Shown piece after piece: positions 32,987 through 45,522 of a DNA stretch of 64,000 bases (its first letter is position 1; every line of letters starts with the position of its first letter). The DNA comes from Maratus speciosus (Eukaryota > Arthropoda > Arachnida > Araneae > Salticidae), in NCBI GenBank assembly GCA_963932465.1, contig OZ010786.1, positions 598,165,038-598,229,037 of the forward strand. The letters are read 5' to 3'. The notes beneath the pieces were generated by a model. It was not told where the DNA came from. It worked only from the letters and a program-made list of their open reading frames with translations, and made no database searches. Position numbers and translations under genes: made by a program.

Positions 32987-33168
32987 AATTAATATACGTA
33001 TGGCTTGTTACTATTGATTTACATAAAAGTTTTTTCAATCACGCGATCACGGTGCTTTCGATATCATCGACTACCGGACTAAGATATTGGAGTCTTATTT
33101 CTATAACAGTCTTATCAGTTTCATTTCTTTAGTTTTTCAGCTGGAATATTTCAGCGGTTTCTACACAT

Positions 33169-33174
33169 TTTATT
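33169..33174 (-). terminator. Polyadenylation signal AATAAA
   Basis: AATAAA on the minus strand immediately follows the TAG stop of the gene at 33175-34573. Its placement suits a very short 3' UTR, but AT-rich sequence makes chance occurrence easy. Confidence 0.4.
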
Positions 33175-34573
33175 CTATCGTAACCACAAACCACCTGTCG
33201 AAAAGAATTTATTCAAATTTGCAGCATTGATTTCGAGTTCTTCTTTTGACCATAACTCTGTTATATGCTCCCTAACGCTCACCTTAAATTCTTTCATTTC
33301 ATCTTCCGACGACAAACATTCCCGAACAAAAAATTCAAGTAAATCCCATTCACCAGCAAAAATCAAGCGTTGGCAAATACCACACCCTGTAAAACCGGTA
33401 ATAATATTTTTTCTTGTTTCAGCGGTTGTTTTTTGAAGGATTAATTTGATATTCTTTGTATCTTTGATGTAAATTAGACCTGACATTACACCTATTGCAT
33501 GCCATTCATCTATAACATATCGTTGATATGCATTAGGGCTTTGCTCCCAAAATGCCCCCAAAAGGTTCCGATAATCGCAATCCTTTTCGCCATAGTAGAT
33601 AATTATGCCCAGTAACCTACGATAATCGGGTTTCGGGAGAAAATCCCACGCGCGACTTGCTGTTTCCATAAAGTATCTGTGCCATGGCCAATCCAAAAAA
33701 CATCTTAATACTTCATAAGGGTAGCTTTTTATTACCTCTATTTGTTGATCATTCTCCATCTGTGAGAGTAAAAGGCATAAGATATCGGTATAAAACTCTT
33801 TAGAAAAGTCAGTAAGGTGACTATATGAGGCACAACGTTTCTTTGCTAAGATTCCAGCCGCCTTCACCAAACTCTCTTCCCTGTCTTCAGGAGTTAGTTT
33901 TTGCAAAAGGTATTCAATTGCTGCTTTATTACCTTTATCAGCAGCACATTCAAACGCATATCGACGAGATAAGCACTTTTGACGCAATTCTTCTTTTATG
34001 GAAATACCCATCATAGTTACTTTTCGCTTTATGTTATTATTACATGTCCAAAGAAAAATTAAATCATATTTTCTTAGAGGATCTTTTGCATATAAAGTTT
34101 TTTTTGCTGCTGTCAGGCATTTCGTTCAATATTTCAAGAGCATAGTTTTCGAAGCAATAAAGACATGCCAGTTTATAGCGTCTAGTATTATCTAAATTTT
34201 CATCTTTAATCAACATTTCCGCAGTTTTCTTTAAATCTATTTTGCCTTGGGGTGCCCAGATAAATTCATTTGGTAATTCTGTACAGAAGCAGCAGTTCTA
34301 GAAGTGATAGCCTAACCATCTCAAAATTTGTCTACCTATTGGTCTAATGAGAAATGATAGTTTCTTTTTCAAACCTTCTGGTTGTGGAAGCTGTGATATT
34401 TTTTCAATTACTCTACCGTCTATTTTTTTCTCCCATTCTTCAATCCTTTCGTCGCCTCGTATCGAAAAATTGAAATTTGTCATTAAATCCCTAATATCAT
34501 ACTGGTTCCATAACGTAACAGCTATTTTAACAAAAGCGATGTGCTCGAGGGAAGGCGTAAAAATGTAATCCAT
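33175..34573 (-). pseudogene. Uncharacterised intronless gene, broken (spider-type family)
   Basis: Product unknown. The ATG at 34571-34573 is supported by an in-frame TGA three codons upstream. The frame runs 91 codons (FTPSLEHIAFVKIAVTLWN near the start) to a TAG at 34298-34300, then continues open in the same frame for about 65 codons including a TELPNEFIWAPQGKIDLKKT segment. It then shifts by one base at an 8-T run (34098-34105) into a 279-codon frame starting MMGISIKEELRQKC. AATAAA at 33169-33174 abuts the final stop. The inferred protein is about 460 residues, with Leu-rich helical repeats reminiscent of ankyrin-like packing, no signal peptide and no membrane segment. The only non-transposon long coding sequence here. 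I associate similar proteins with spider genomes from memory; this is not verified. Two lesions in 1.4 kb suggest a pseudogene, though a homopolymer error could explain one. Confidence 0.65.
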
Positions 34574-35124
34574 TATAATTCACACAGAAATATTTAATGC
34601 CTAATAAAATTTTATCGATTCAAAAAAAAATTTCTTTAATTTACCACTTCAAGGCTATATTTTTTGAGCAACCGAAATTACTTTTTTTACAAAAACAGTA
34701 TCTTGATTTAGCTTTATTATCCTAAATTATATTTCATATAACTTAGAAGTACTTATTACTACGATATTAAAGAATCCATTCGCTTTCAGAAAATATAATC
34801 CATAAAGTGGGTCACTGTAATGATGAATAAAGCATTATATCATGTATAAAAATTTGTCGATGAGTACACATAATTTTAGACATTGTAGCTGTTACGTCAA
34901 AAATGAGAATACATCGGTAAATAAAGCCTCACTTATAGTGGTGGCTTATAAAGTGGGTCTGTACATCTATACAACTTTAAACTTTAAGTTTTGATGATTT
35001 AGTGACGGGCGATAATCTTATTTGTTGAGGTTACAAGAAGTAGTGGGGAATAATGACCTAGAAGAAGAAAAATAAGAGAAATGTTAGTATATTTGACAAA
35101 AACTTTTCAAAAATAAGCATACAA

Positions 35125-35127
<3 letters not shown>

Positions 35128-35168
<41 letters not shown>
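35128..35168. repeat. A homopolymer, about 41 bp
   Basis: Uninterrupted A-run with AT-rich flanks. No retroposon body with target duplication was found next to it. Confidence 0.9.
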
Positions 35169-35170
<2 letters not shown>

Positions 35171-35279
35171 TTTTATATATCTCAAAACTACACAATTTTT
35201 TGACTGCAATTCATGTTTCCCCCCGAAAAATTCCGTTACGATACATTGATTTGACGTAGGCACTGAAATCGATTATGGA

Positions 35280-35490
35280 AAACTCGCTGTTTTTTTTAAC
35301 GCTTGGTGGAAAACGGAAGTAAATCAATTTATTACGAAATATATAACTTTTGCTCTTTTTTTTCGCAAGATATGGCAAACGGAAAGAAAAACATAGAACT
35401 GTATTTAAAGCATCTTTCTGATTTCTAAATTTATTTTTCAAAGTATAATAGTAAATTAATTAATATTAAAACTATTAACTGATAAAAGAT
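35280..35490. repeat. Dispersed repeat (paired with 13200-13430)
   Basis: Second copy of the sequence described at 13200-13430. Confidence 0.5.
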
Positions 35491-35519
35491 TTTTTTTTAA
35501 ATGTGATACTCTATGTGTC

Positions 35520-35643
35520 TGTTAGGTAGATTTCGTAAGAAATACTACCTATTGCAGTCGTTACCATGGTGCGACTTTTGAAAAATTCCTTCATAACTTT
35601 TCATTATAGGACCCCAGGAACCCAAAACCACCCCCACCTAAAA

Positions 35644-35686
<43 letters not shown>

Positions 35687-35870
35687 GTATGTACTAAATT
35701 TTGTCCGCACGATAAAAGTCGCAATTATGCACGGATCGTCTTCAAACTCGCTAACAACTTTGAGATGGCTAATATCTCGGCGGGGATTGAAAATGGGTAA
35801 AATCGGACCAAGGGAATGGAAATGGGGAGGGTTCAAAAATTTGAATACCATCTTAACATGATTCCGATAA
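35520..35870. repeat. GGTAG-hairpin repeat with TA/TATG microsatellite
   Basis: Starts GTTAGGTAGATTTC, then CTACCTATTGCAGTCGTTAC, a polypurine/pyrimidine block, CCCAGGAACCCAAAACCACC, TA repeats at 35649-35673 and TATG repeats to 35691. The same prefix, in the same order, starts the array at 46650 (TTAGGTAGCTTTC, CTACCTATTGCAGCCGTT, CCCCGAAACCACCCTCCG, TA repeats). Confidence 0.75.
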
Positions 35871-36628
35871 AATCAGCTCTTACACAACAATGACAGAAAA
35901 AAATAAATATTTTTCGTTATTGCAGTTGCCAACAATTAAAAAAAAAGCAATAAAATTCTCACCACAACAATTGCTTTTCTTTTGCGAGAATTTCACGTGA
36001 AAAATTAAATAAAATAAATAGTTTGACGAATTGAAAACAAATTGAATATTACGTCATAAGTTTCCTAGAGCAAGATTTCTTCATGAAAACTCAAAATGAA
36101 ATAAATAGTTTGACGAATTAAAAAACAACAACAAAATATTGCGTCATATTGGAAATAAAATGAACCTCAGCAGGTGAATATGTAACGTCATGTGAGTTTG
36201 AAGAAACGTATTAAAACATGATAAAAACCCGACTATGGAAATATTAACTTATTTATCACATTGAGGTTCTCTGAATTTGCTTTAGCTATTTTTTAAACCT
36301 ATTCCATATGCATGCGTGTGTGTATTCGTGTATATTAGAATTTTCACAAAATGTTTAGTTCCTTAGAGCTCATTCTTAGTGGAGGAACTGGGTTTATCTC
36401 TAATCTTGATTTAAATTTTGTTGGTTAATTTAGTACTTAACTTCGAAATCTACCTCCGCCTGTAGGCCCGAGCCGGCAGGGATTTTTATAATTTATTTTC
36501 TTTTAGCTTTAAAATCACAGCTTTTTGGCATATTTTGGCTAGCGTTTATTGGCGCATAAATAACCCTTATAGATCCTATGTCATTTCCCACGTGACGCCG
36601 GGACCAGCATTACTTATACAAATGCTAT

Positions 36629-38100
36629 TCCGTTGGCACCACTTTATTTTTAAGAAACACTTATACTTTGACACCATTGGCACGTCTTTTTTTTTTTTTT
36701 TAAGAAGCACTTTTACTTTGACAATATTGGCACCACTTTTTTTTATGAAACACTTTTACTTTGACAACATTGGCACCACTTTTTTTTTTTTTTTTTAAGA
36801 GACACAGAGACACTTGTACAGTCAATCAGGGTAACTTTGAACCACGGGGTGTAACTTTGCACCACCTTCTATTTTTCAATATTTTTGACTGTAAATGACT
36901 AAATAAACTCCAGAACTGTGCTCTGTTGGCAAGGTTCTAAACTGGAATTTCTACTCTTTATTTTAGAAAATAAATTTGCAACATTATGCACTATTAATTG
37001 CATCATCTAACCATTTTTGTGTAGTACTGTTTTCAAGCTAATTTTGAATGCTGTTTTGAAGTTGTTGTAATCCAATTAAATTTTCATAATAAGTAACAAT
37101 ATACTCATTTATCAGATATATTATTATCTAAATGTTGTAAATGTGTTAATATTTTGTGATTATTTATTTATTAATAGTTAATAAAATGCAAAATAAGAAG
37201 GCACTAGCATTTTACCGCATTTTCAGGGTAACTTTGAGCCGGCTCAAAGTTACACCGATGCTTATAATTTACTGATAATAGGTGCTACTGTCGAAAATTT
37301 CCCATATTTGCACGTATATTTTATATAAATGCCGAAAGTGTGCATTAGATATGACATTAAATATTTTTACAAATATGTGTAAAATACATAAAATTCATTA
37401 GGGGCGTGATTAGGGCGTGATTAGGGGCGGAGCTACTCAAATTTGACATTTCATACGTTCGACGTTTTTTATTCTTGTTTGAATAATACTAGTACTTGTA
37501 TGCATTACTGTAACTATGGATATATTATACAGTTAAAACATTGAAAATTGTTTTTCACTGCATTTTTATGTTTTATATGAACAGTAAACAGGTTTTTTTT
37601 ATTTCTAAATGTTCATGGTTCTCTTCTTCCACTTTTCTTATGCCTGATATTTGTTGTAATATCATAAATTATACAAATCTTGTGATGTTGGGAAATGTAA
37701 ATTCGCAGTCTTTACATATCTGAAAACATTTTTTGGTGTTTAAAGTTGTCCTGACTACAATACTTTTTTTTATAATTAATTGTTTTACATAAAAATTTAT
37801 CATATGGTGCAAAGTTACCCTAAATGGCTGGATAACTTTGAACCAGGCTAAAAATCCATTTTTTATTGCTTTTATCCTTATTATTCCTTAATTTTTTGTA
37901 GTCAAACAATAATTTAGGATCATTTCTTCTCTTTTATGCCTCTAGTTGCAACAATAAACTTAAAATAAAAGTGTGGCATATGAAAATAAAGAAAATGCGG
38001 ATCAAAGTTACCCTGATTGACTGTACTTTTACTTGTATACTTTACTTTAACAACATTAGCACCACTTTTTTTTTTTTAGAAACACTTTTACTTGTTCCTT
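36629..38100. repeat. Tandem repeat of about 55 bp, split by a transposon
   Basis: Units of GAAACACTTTTACTTTGACA, then ACATTGGCACCAC and a T-run, lie at 36650, 36700, 36750 and again at 38030-38095. The interval 36819-38023 is an insertion within the array. Confidence 0.8.
36819..38023. mobile_element. TIR transposon with internal GTAACTTTGA motifs
   Basis: TIR CAGTCAATCAGGGTAACTTT and its complement AAAGTTACCCTGATTGACTG, with TA on both sides; it interrupts a tandem repeat. The motif GTAACTTTGAACC or its complement recurs near both ends (36829, 36850, 37807, 37830, 38006) and in a perfect 26-bp palindrome centred at 37240/37241 (37228-37253). 1205 bp, no transposase. TA target and TIR style fit Tc1/mariner-pogo. 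Confidence 0.88.
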
Positions 38101-39388
38101 GACATATGCAAGATTAAAAAGTACTACACAATTCATTATTTAAATATAGTGGTGCGAATAAAATATAAAAATAGAATAATGTATAAAAAGCTAGCGTCCG
38201 ATAAGGGTTACATCATTGTTGTTTCGGCTCTTATGCAATTGTTTGAGTCACAGAGACTATTTTCCAATTTATAATCTTGGAGGGCTTACGAAAAAATGCC
38301 TTAAAATTAATGTATTAATTTATAATGAAGTTCTAAAAATAATACAATATTATATTTTCATCGGAAACACACCTGCGAACGTAATTTTTATAATTGTTAT
38401 ATATCTCGAAATAGGTTAAAAAAGGACTACAAAATTCCATCTTTACATAAATTAATCACACAAGCAAAAACTTATTTGCTCCGTGAATTATTTCTTGAAA
38501 TTCTTCCCATTTTAAGCATAGTGGAGAGTGGGGAGGAATGGGACACTTTTTGCAAAAATAAGAAAATCAACTTTATTTGACACGAAAACAAAAATTTCGA
38601 TATATAGAATGAAAAATGAAATACTTTCTAATGTCCTTGAACAGTATAGAAACACAATGTGCAGAAACAATTTCATAAATAAAGAAATCGTAAATTTCAA
38701 AATATGTCCCATACCTCCCCACTAACAGGGAGGTATGGGACAGCTATAAAAGAATGCATGATAAGGCACAAATAGTCTGGCATCTGCTTTATATACAGTG
38801 TAACAATGATTGTAGGTTGATAATGTCTGTTCTACAATATCGAATTCCATTACCTTCATCACTGGAAGAAAAATTCAGTATTGTCAGTCAGAGATGACAT
38901 TAAAAAGTAATCAGTTAAATTTATTTACATTTTGAAGTAAATTAATATATTTATAATGTTATAATTAATATAGTACTCTCGAAAAATATTTGCATATTAG
39001 CAATTTACATTAATCTTATTAAAAAGAAGGAATTAGACACGACCCATTCCTCCATCTGTTAAACTTCTTGTATAAACAAAAAGGCTGCTTTTAAGCATAG
39101 TTTAAGTTAGGGATAATATACAGTATAATGTGCCATAAATGGGTAAACTATTATATCTACGTATAAACAAGTCATTAATGTACAAAAAAAAACATAAAAA
39201 CTATATGAAGCAACACTGTTAAAAATAGCTGTTGCTTTACAGTACTTTACTGCATAATTTACTGTAAATTACTGTATTGTAGTAAATATTGCGCTTGCCC
39301 GCTAAATATCAGTCACTGACAATAATAAGTTGTTATTGACCGTAACTGATCATTTTTTCAGTATTAACATCACTCTAACAGTCATATA

Positions 39389-39642
39389 GACGGGTTGCAC
39401 ATGACGTCACATGTCTGAAATCGCTTCAGATGGCGCCCAAATATAAGGCGAATGTAGTGCTCTCCATTTGATATTTTAGATTTATTTGCACTATAATAAT
39501 AAAATTAAGAAAGCTCTAATATAAAGAGAAAGATAACACGTGCTTTTAACGGCAAACGGGGACTTCTGTGCTCCACGTGTGTGCTCCAGAAGCTATAGCA
39601 TCAGTCGTTGCTAATAGCAACGTCACGTCAATGCAAGGGGTC
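39389..39642 (+). mobile_element. 254-bp MITE, copy 1
   Basis: Flanked by TATA (39385-39388 and 39643-39646). Ends GACGGGTTGCA and TGCAAGGGGTC, which are imperfect inverted repeats. A near-identical inverted copy of exactly the same length lies at 52660-52913. Contains a GTTGCTAATAGCAAC perfect palindrome and repeated TGACGT motifs. Confidence 0.85.
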
Positions 39643-40708
39643 TATACGGTCGAGGGGATAATGTAACACAGACTTTTACAGCCGATCACTGGCTAGTCTA
39701 GTAAACTACCGTTAGTCGCGATCGCTAACCGTGATCTAACGGTGGATTACACTGGCACAGTGGCGCGCGCATTCTAGATTCTGAGCAATGACCACGTTTT
39801 TTACCGAGAAATTCAATAGCAGTGTTGATGGCAGCCATCTTGCCTATAAGTTTGATTGTCTGTACGTAGGTGCTAGCGGATGCTAGCTGTAACAGTGATG
39901 GATAATACTCTAATTCTAGATGATTGTCAGCCTTTCCATTTTAAAATAAGGTAAGTGTGGCAGATGTTTGTGTACATATCATTTAAATATTCGCATAAGT
40001 TTCCGTTATAATTTAAAGAAAATCGTTGTACTAATGTGTAATAAAATAGGAATAATAATATAATAATACATTATTATATATTGTTAATACATTATTATTG
40101 TGTTTTGAAACTATTATTATATTACTAAATTATTATGCCTTTATATTAATATAACGTTGTTATATTATTATTATGTTTTTATATTATTATTACATTATTA
40201 TTAAATTACATTATCAGTAATCTATTCAATCTCAGAAAAATGCACATTTCACAATTGTAAAACCTTTTAATATATTTATTTAAAATTGTCTTCCAATTAC
40301 ACTCACCACCTTTCCTTTCCTCATCCTAAAATAATAACAATAATAATAATAATAAAATGGATAAATAGAAAATAGAAAAATTGCTACGATTATCAAAAAA
40401 TTTATATTGCAGTGAAACAAGAATTCAAATTAATAAAAGAGGTAGGCTATAGTTGTGAAAATATTTTATAATGTTCCAATTATTATGTAATTTAATCTAG
40501 TATTGTAAAGGATTTTTTCTTCTATTTCATACCAATTGCTGAAAAGGTATTAAATAAAAACTATAAAAATAGCTAAAGGATTTTAATAGATTGTTTACAT
40601 TTTCATTAGATTCTCGTTCAATAAATTTCAGTTTATACAATTAATAAGGTATCCTTTTTTAAGAAAAATTAAAATTTTTAATTCTGTGTAATAAGTATAT
40701 TTGTGAGG

Positions 40709-40732
40709 GGGGGGGGGGGGGGAGGAGTGTTT
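40709..40732. repeat. G homopolymer tract
   Basis: A run of about 16 G after GTGAG, inside the loop side of the foldback. Mirrors the C-runs found elsewhere. Confidence 0.85.
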
Positions 40733-42203
40733 GGAGTATCATTATTTATTAAGTTTTTTTAAGCATCAGATTTTCGCGATATTAACTTTGTAGGGTGAAG
40801 AAAGGAAAAGCGCTAACTGAAATCTGGAAAATTATTTTGAATGAATTTATTTAAATGTAGAAATCTATGATTTAAGTGCTGTGAAGGGTCTATTTCTCTG
40901 AGATTGAATATTGTAAAAGACAGATTACTGATAATGTACAATAATGTAATATAATAATTATCCAGTAATAATTATATTATTATTCCTCGTTTATTACACA
41001 TTACAATAACGTTCTTTTGATAGTTTTTAAATTAAAACGGAAACGTATGCGAATATATAAATGACATGTAAATAAATAAAAAGCTGTCACTTATAATGTT
41101 TTAGAATGAGAAGGCTGATAATCCACTAAAATTAGAATATTATCTATCACTGTTGCTAGCACTTACGTAAAATGCAGTTTCAATTCCCCAAGAGATAGAA
41201 AACACAGAGAATTTATATCTCTTTAATGGAAATTGAAACAAAATAATAATTGATACTAAAAAAAAAGAAAAAAAAAGTCATAAACGGTCAAATACACTCC
41301 TATTACTGTGATTTACGGTCAGATACGTTCTTGAAAGTTACTGTGATTTACGGCCAGATACGTTCAAAAAATTTACTGTCATTTACGGCCTAATACAGTC
41401 TAAATAGATAACGGTACATACTGTAAAAATACGGGAAAATGCTGGAATCTGTGCTGCCAGGCTTTTACCGTAATCAAACAGTGAAATTTTTATCAGTGAA
41501 ATTTACTTTTGTTTCTTGGAATAATCTTTTTCTTTATACAATCGAAAGCTTATACAGATCAGCTTCTTTATTCAGCTGAAGCTTGGGGAACCATTGCTTC
41601 ATCTAATGTGTGATTGATGAAATGATTAGAATGATACATAAAGAGAAAACCCTACTGTCCCATTCCATTTCACGCTCCCCTACACAGCTACCAACTTGTA
41701 CGCTTTTTCCCCCCACTAAATTTTAATAGTAAAATTTGCCGCATTTAATCGCCGAAATCTGCTATTAAATAAGGCAGAAAAATTTCTATTACATTTAAAT
41801 AGAAAAAACAAGAACGACAAGAACGAAAAATCATGCGTACGGCATAGATTATGAACCCTTTTCAACACATTGAGAATACTATAACAAAGCTTCACAGTTT
41901 ACTAATGTAAAAGATGATGTATAAATGAAAAATGTGGAAAACGCATAACGCATTTAAAAACCCGATTTCTGCTATTACCAAGAACAGTCGTTAAAATATA
42001 CGATTTGTTTTCGTGCAGCCCTGTATACGATCTACAGATAAGCATGCATACTATATAGCATGCTAAAAGTTAGTTCAGATAAACGCAAAGCGCAGTTGAA
42101 TCCACTCAGCAATTTCCGCAAATAAACGAATGTTGTTGGGAACTTTTGTAAGACCCTGTATATGATCTATACAATTTATACACACCAAGCAATCTTTAAA
42201 ATA

Positions 42204-42700
42204 CAGTGAAACCTCCTACAACGGTCACTCCGAACAACAGTAACCTCCGAATACCGATCATGTTTTAGTGTTACCGAATCTCTTCCATGGAAATAACATT
42301 ACACTAAACCTCCGAACAACGAATTCCGAAAAACGGCCACCCCCACAGCATTTATTGTTATTATTTTTTTAATGTTATATTTTAACTACAACTGATATTG
42401 TGAAGATTGTAGAGGTGGATTTTCTTATTTGAAGTCCTTACAAATTCTCTACTATGCCGGGGACGAAATTTAAGTTACGGCAAGCAGTAGTCATTTGTAC
42501 TCTTAGTGAATCGTGTGATGATTTTTCTTGTCTATGTATAGCAGTGTTTTTCACTAAAAGAATGAGTTCAAAGCGAATAATTTTAACTTTAAGTGATAAG
42601 TTGAAAGTTATTCAGGACATCAAAAAAGGTGTAAGTGCATGAAAAATAGCTGAAATTTTAATAACTTATTAAGAGTTGGTGGAAAAGTTTTGGACACTAA
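42204..42700 (+). mobile_element. Tigger/pogo-like element, 5' part
   Basis: Begins CAGTGAAACCTCCTACAACG after TA (42202-42203), with inner repeats of CCGAACAACG type typical of Tigger subterminal regions. It leads into a transposase N-terminus at 42562. No matching right TIR found downstream, so the element is truncated. Confidence 0.75.
42562..42700 (+). pseudogene. Tigger-like transposase, N-terminal fragment
   Basis: From the ATG near 42562: MSSKRIILTLSDKLKVIQDI, then KKGVSA, a TGA, and KIAEIL in the same frame. This is the conserved start of the CENP-B-type helix-turn-helix of Tigger/pogo transposases (LTL-DKL-VI, KG-S, K-IA). The TGA falls where the family has a lysine or arginine. The rest of the protein is absent. 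A longer frame from 42454 extends upstream but has no family support. Confidence 0.75.
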
Positions 42701-43359
42701 ATTTCCATTTTATGGATAAGCGATACACAAGAATCACTTCAAGATTCTGACATTTATCAATTTTAAATAACCATTATTCCCCATCAAATCATTTATTTTT
42801 TCCTTCCCGATTATCGTGAATTTATTGCCATGTATTATCAGATTTTAAAATTGAAATTGTATATGTTGTATATTAATTTACTGTGTAAGAAACCTGCACT
42901 GTTGTCATATATATTCTATTCACGTAGTGCCTCTTTCTTTTTTCTAATACTATTTAAGATTTATAAATTTTATTAAGTTGATAGTACCATGTTATTTCAA
43001 ATATTTTTTATGTTAAATATGTTGCAGGCAGTGAGATTTAGATAATTCTTAAATAGCTACACATGTAAAAGTTTCTTCATGTTACATACAGCAGAGCGAA
43101 TAGGAATACAAAGCTCATTCAATAAATACATTCGAAAAAGTTAAGAAAACTGTAAAATACATTATTAACCAGAAAAATTATAAGTATCTTTAAAAATTAG
43201 AAAAAAAAAAAAAAAAGAAAAGAAAAAGGTGCCAATTTTTTAAAGTTTGTTTATATAATTATTCTCGTTTTGATTCCATTTTTAATTTTTGATTCTGAAC
43301 TTTTTCTAAATTCAACAAAAAAAACTCGTTTTAATTTTATTTTTAGATTTTGTATGTAA

Positions 43360-44611
43360 CTAGGGGGCTCGGCCCCCTACGAGCTACGCTCGCCAACCCC
43401 CGTCCAGACACCGCAGACTCTAAATGCACGCTAATTTGATCGGTTTTAAAAAGATTTCGAAAGATTGAATTATAATTTAAAAAACAGTGGCGATCTCCCT
43501 ATAAACGAATTTCTATTCATTTCTCTTTGATTCGGGAATTTTAACGCCAAATCCGCTGCGGAACTACTTGATTATCCTGTCGACCCATTTCGCCAAATTA
43601 TATAAATCGCCAAACCACTCGCCAAATTATACAAATTGATATAATTTTTATTTTAAATAATGAAAGAACAAATAAATTCGTACAACATTAATAAAAACAC
43701 AAATAAAACGTCGAAATAAAAATAACTTGACGTATACACGTGTAACAACATTTCAAAATAAGCTAATATAAAAGGAATTAAGTAAAGAGAGTCTTTGTCT
43801 CCTGGTATTTTTTAACAAAGCGAAAAGAAAGTTCTTTCAAATGAGACATTTTAAATTAATTCTCAAAATATCAAATAAATGTCTAGCGCAATTTCTAAAT
43901 TTAAACTTTTTTGCAATATTATTTTGTGTTCATTTTATGTAATAACTATAATGTGACGTAAATATGACGTAATTTCTCCTAAGACTTCTAACGCATGTTA
44001 ATGAATTTATTATTTTACAATATCCTTTCTCTTTTAAAATTCACGTGTATACTTTTTATGACGTAATTTTTAATAAGTTCCTGCTTTTTATACGTAATAA
44101 TTTAATTCTAATTTGAAAGTTTTTTTCCTGTTTATAATAGTCACGTGTAAATAAATTTTTAATCTGAAGCAAACATTATTGCTTGCGCTTTTTATACAGT
44201 TGGCAACAGTTTAAATTAGTACAATTTTCTGAAATCTGTAAAAAATATCTCTAGAAATGCTGAAAATTTGAATTTAAAATAGAAATAAAACCTGAAAAAA
44301 TGAGTCAAAATAAAAAAATTAATGCAATCTGCACTCCGGTAGATTCTAACGCATAAAATGATCTAAAAATGATTACACTGCCATGTATAGTTTTTGCTGC
44401 TATAAAACTTTTTTAGTGGAACGATTTTGTTCAACTTATGCATTAAATAACTCTTAAAATAATTCTTCGATTTGAAAACTGTCTGCATCAGCGTGTTTAT
44501 CAAACATTTCTGTATAAAACCACCGATTTTCATATTTTTGTATGCATTATTTTTGTTAATATTAACGAAGAAAGGCCTCCGGTCACAAAAAAATCAAAAC
44601 CGGCGGCGGCG
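43360..44611 (-). mobile_element. Helitron-like nonautonomous element, copy 1
   Basis: On the minus strand ends GGCGAGCGTAGCTCG (hairpin), then GGGGGCCGAGCCCCCTAG followed by T. The CTAG-T end with a GC-rich hairpin is characteristic of Helitron 3' ends. Aligns with 59723-60947 in opposite orientation over about 1.2 kb, e.g. TCTGCATCAGCGTGTTTATC and the TTTACACGTGA blocks. The 5' end is obscured; a GGC trinucleotide run sits at 44601-44618. No Rep/helicase. Confidence 0.6.
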
Positions 44612-44719
44612 GCGGCGGTGACAGCGGTAGTTACTTTTTTTTAGAATAGAGAGATACTTCAACTTTTTAGTAAAAGAAAAAAAAAATACTTTTCTAAAAA
44701 GCTCACAGCGAATAGATGA

Positions 44720-44808
44720 GTTAGAAATTTGAAATTGCCCCCCCCCCCCCCACCTAAAAAGTCAAATTTTCCCCCAGTGGGTCGTACGCCCTACGTTGGG
44801 AACCACTG
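44720..44808 (-). mobile_element. hAT-like terminus
   Basis: On the minus strand starts CAGTGGTTCCCAACGTAGGG at 44808, then CGTACGACCCACTGGGGG and a C/G-run. CAGTGGTTCCCAA is a common hAT TIR start. No partner terminus was found, so it is a fragment. Confidence 0.5.
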
Positions 44809-44987
44809 GTCTAGTGCCACGTATAAAACTCATTTCCGCCTGAAATAGTGCAATATTTCAAAAGTTTGATCAACTACTGGAAGGGCATCAACTACTGGCG
44901 GGGTCACCATATTATTTAGCTGAGAGAGATTTGAATAATATTTTTCATTTTTTTTTTCAATATGATAAATCTTGAATTATAATCAGG

Positions 44988-45142
44988 TATGTAGTGGAGG
45001 GTATACGGGGTATACGACGTGTGCCTTCTGGATTTTTTTAAGAAGCTCCGTATACCCTTTGTTTCTCAAATTAAAGCATTACTTATACCCTAGCTATGAA
45101 CGTTCATGACGTCAGCGTATACCCTCTGCCTGTACCACATAC
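44988..45142. mobile_element. MITE-like inverted repeat
   Basis: GTATGTAGTGGAGGGTATAC at the left and the complement GTATACCCTCTGCCTGTACC-ACATAC at the right, with internal CGTATACCC repeats. About 155 bp, noncoding. Confidence 0.6.
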
Positions 45143-45522
45143 TCTCTGTTTTTTATTTATTTTTTTTTTTTTTACGACTACAACACTGATTATAATCGAT
45201 TGTTTCCCGATGAGAACGACCTTTCCTGCATGTTCTATGCCAGAAATAGAATTAAGGTATCAATTTTGATGATATTCTTTCAAAAGTCTTTATGCCTTTA
45301 TAGGAAAAAAAGCGAAACTCTGATTTCTTAGTAACTTGAATAATAATAATACATGTAATAAAATTAATAAATTTAACTATTCAGTGTTTTTAAAGATGGT
45401 AATTAAGTTTGTATTTTTGTTTTTGCTAAATATTTACGTGAAATCCTATTTTAATCAATATTTATGTAAAGACAGAATCTGCGAGATGCCAGCAATAAAT
45501 TTCTTCGGACTTCCATAAAGTG

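Larger units (their letters stand above)
39211..41482. mobile_element. Foldback element with ACTGT-rich ends
   Basis: Ends CACTGTTAAAAATAG and (complement) CACTGTTTGATTACGG. Inverted arms 39870-40340 and 40790-41175 share AGTGATGGATAAT, GATTGTCAGCC, ATATTCGCATA, GTTTCCGTT, AATGTGTAATAAA and ATTACATTATCAGTAATCT. Right subterminal 41306-41400 holds three 29-bp direct repeats of TTTACGGCCAGATACGTTC type. AAT/TTA microsatellite fills part of each arm. Noncoding. Confidence 0.65.
38521..41680. mobile_element. Composite of GGGGAGGAATGGGACA-ended elements
   Basis: GGGGAGGAATGGGACA at 38529, TGGGACATA-type complement at 38703-38724, GGGAGGTATGGGACA at 38728, CCCATTCCTCC at 39045-39056, and TGTCCCATTCC at 41656 followed by CGCTCCCC to 41680. 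The outer pair is flanked by TA (38519-38520, 41681-41682). The first pair alone could be a 204-bp MITE (38521-38724). The interior holds a MITE at 39389-39642 and a foldback at 39870-41175. Boundaries of the nested units are uncertain. Confidence 0.55.
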
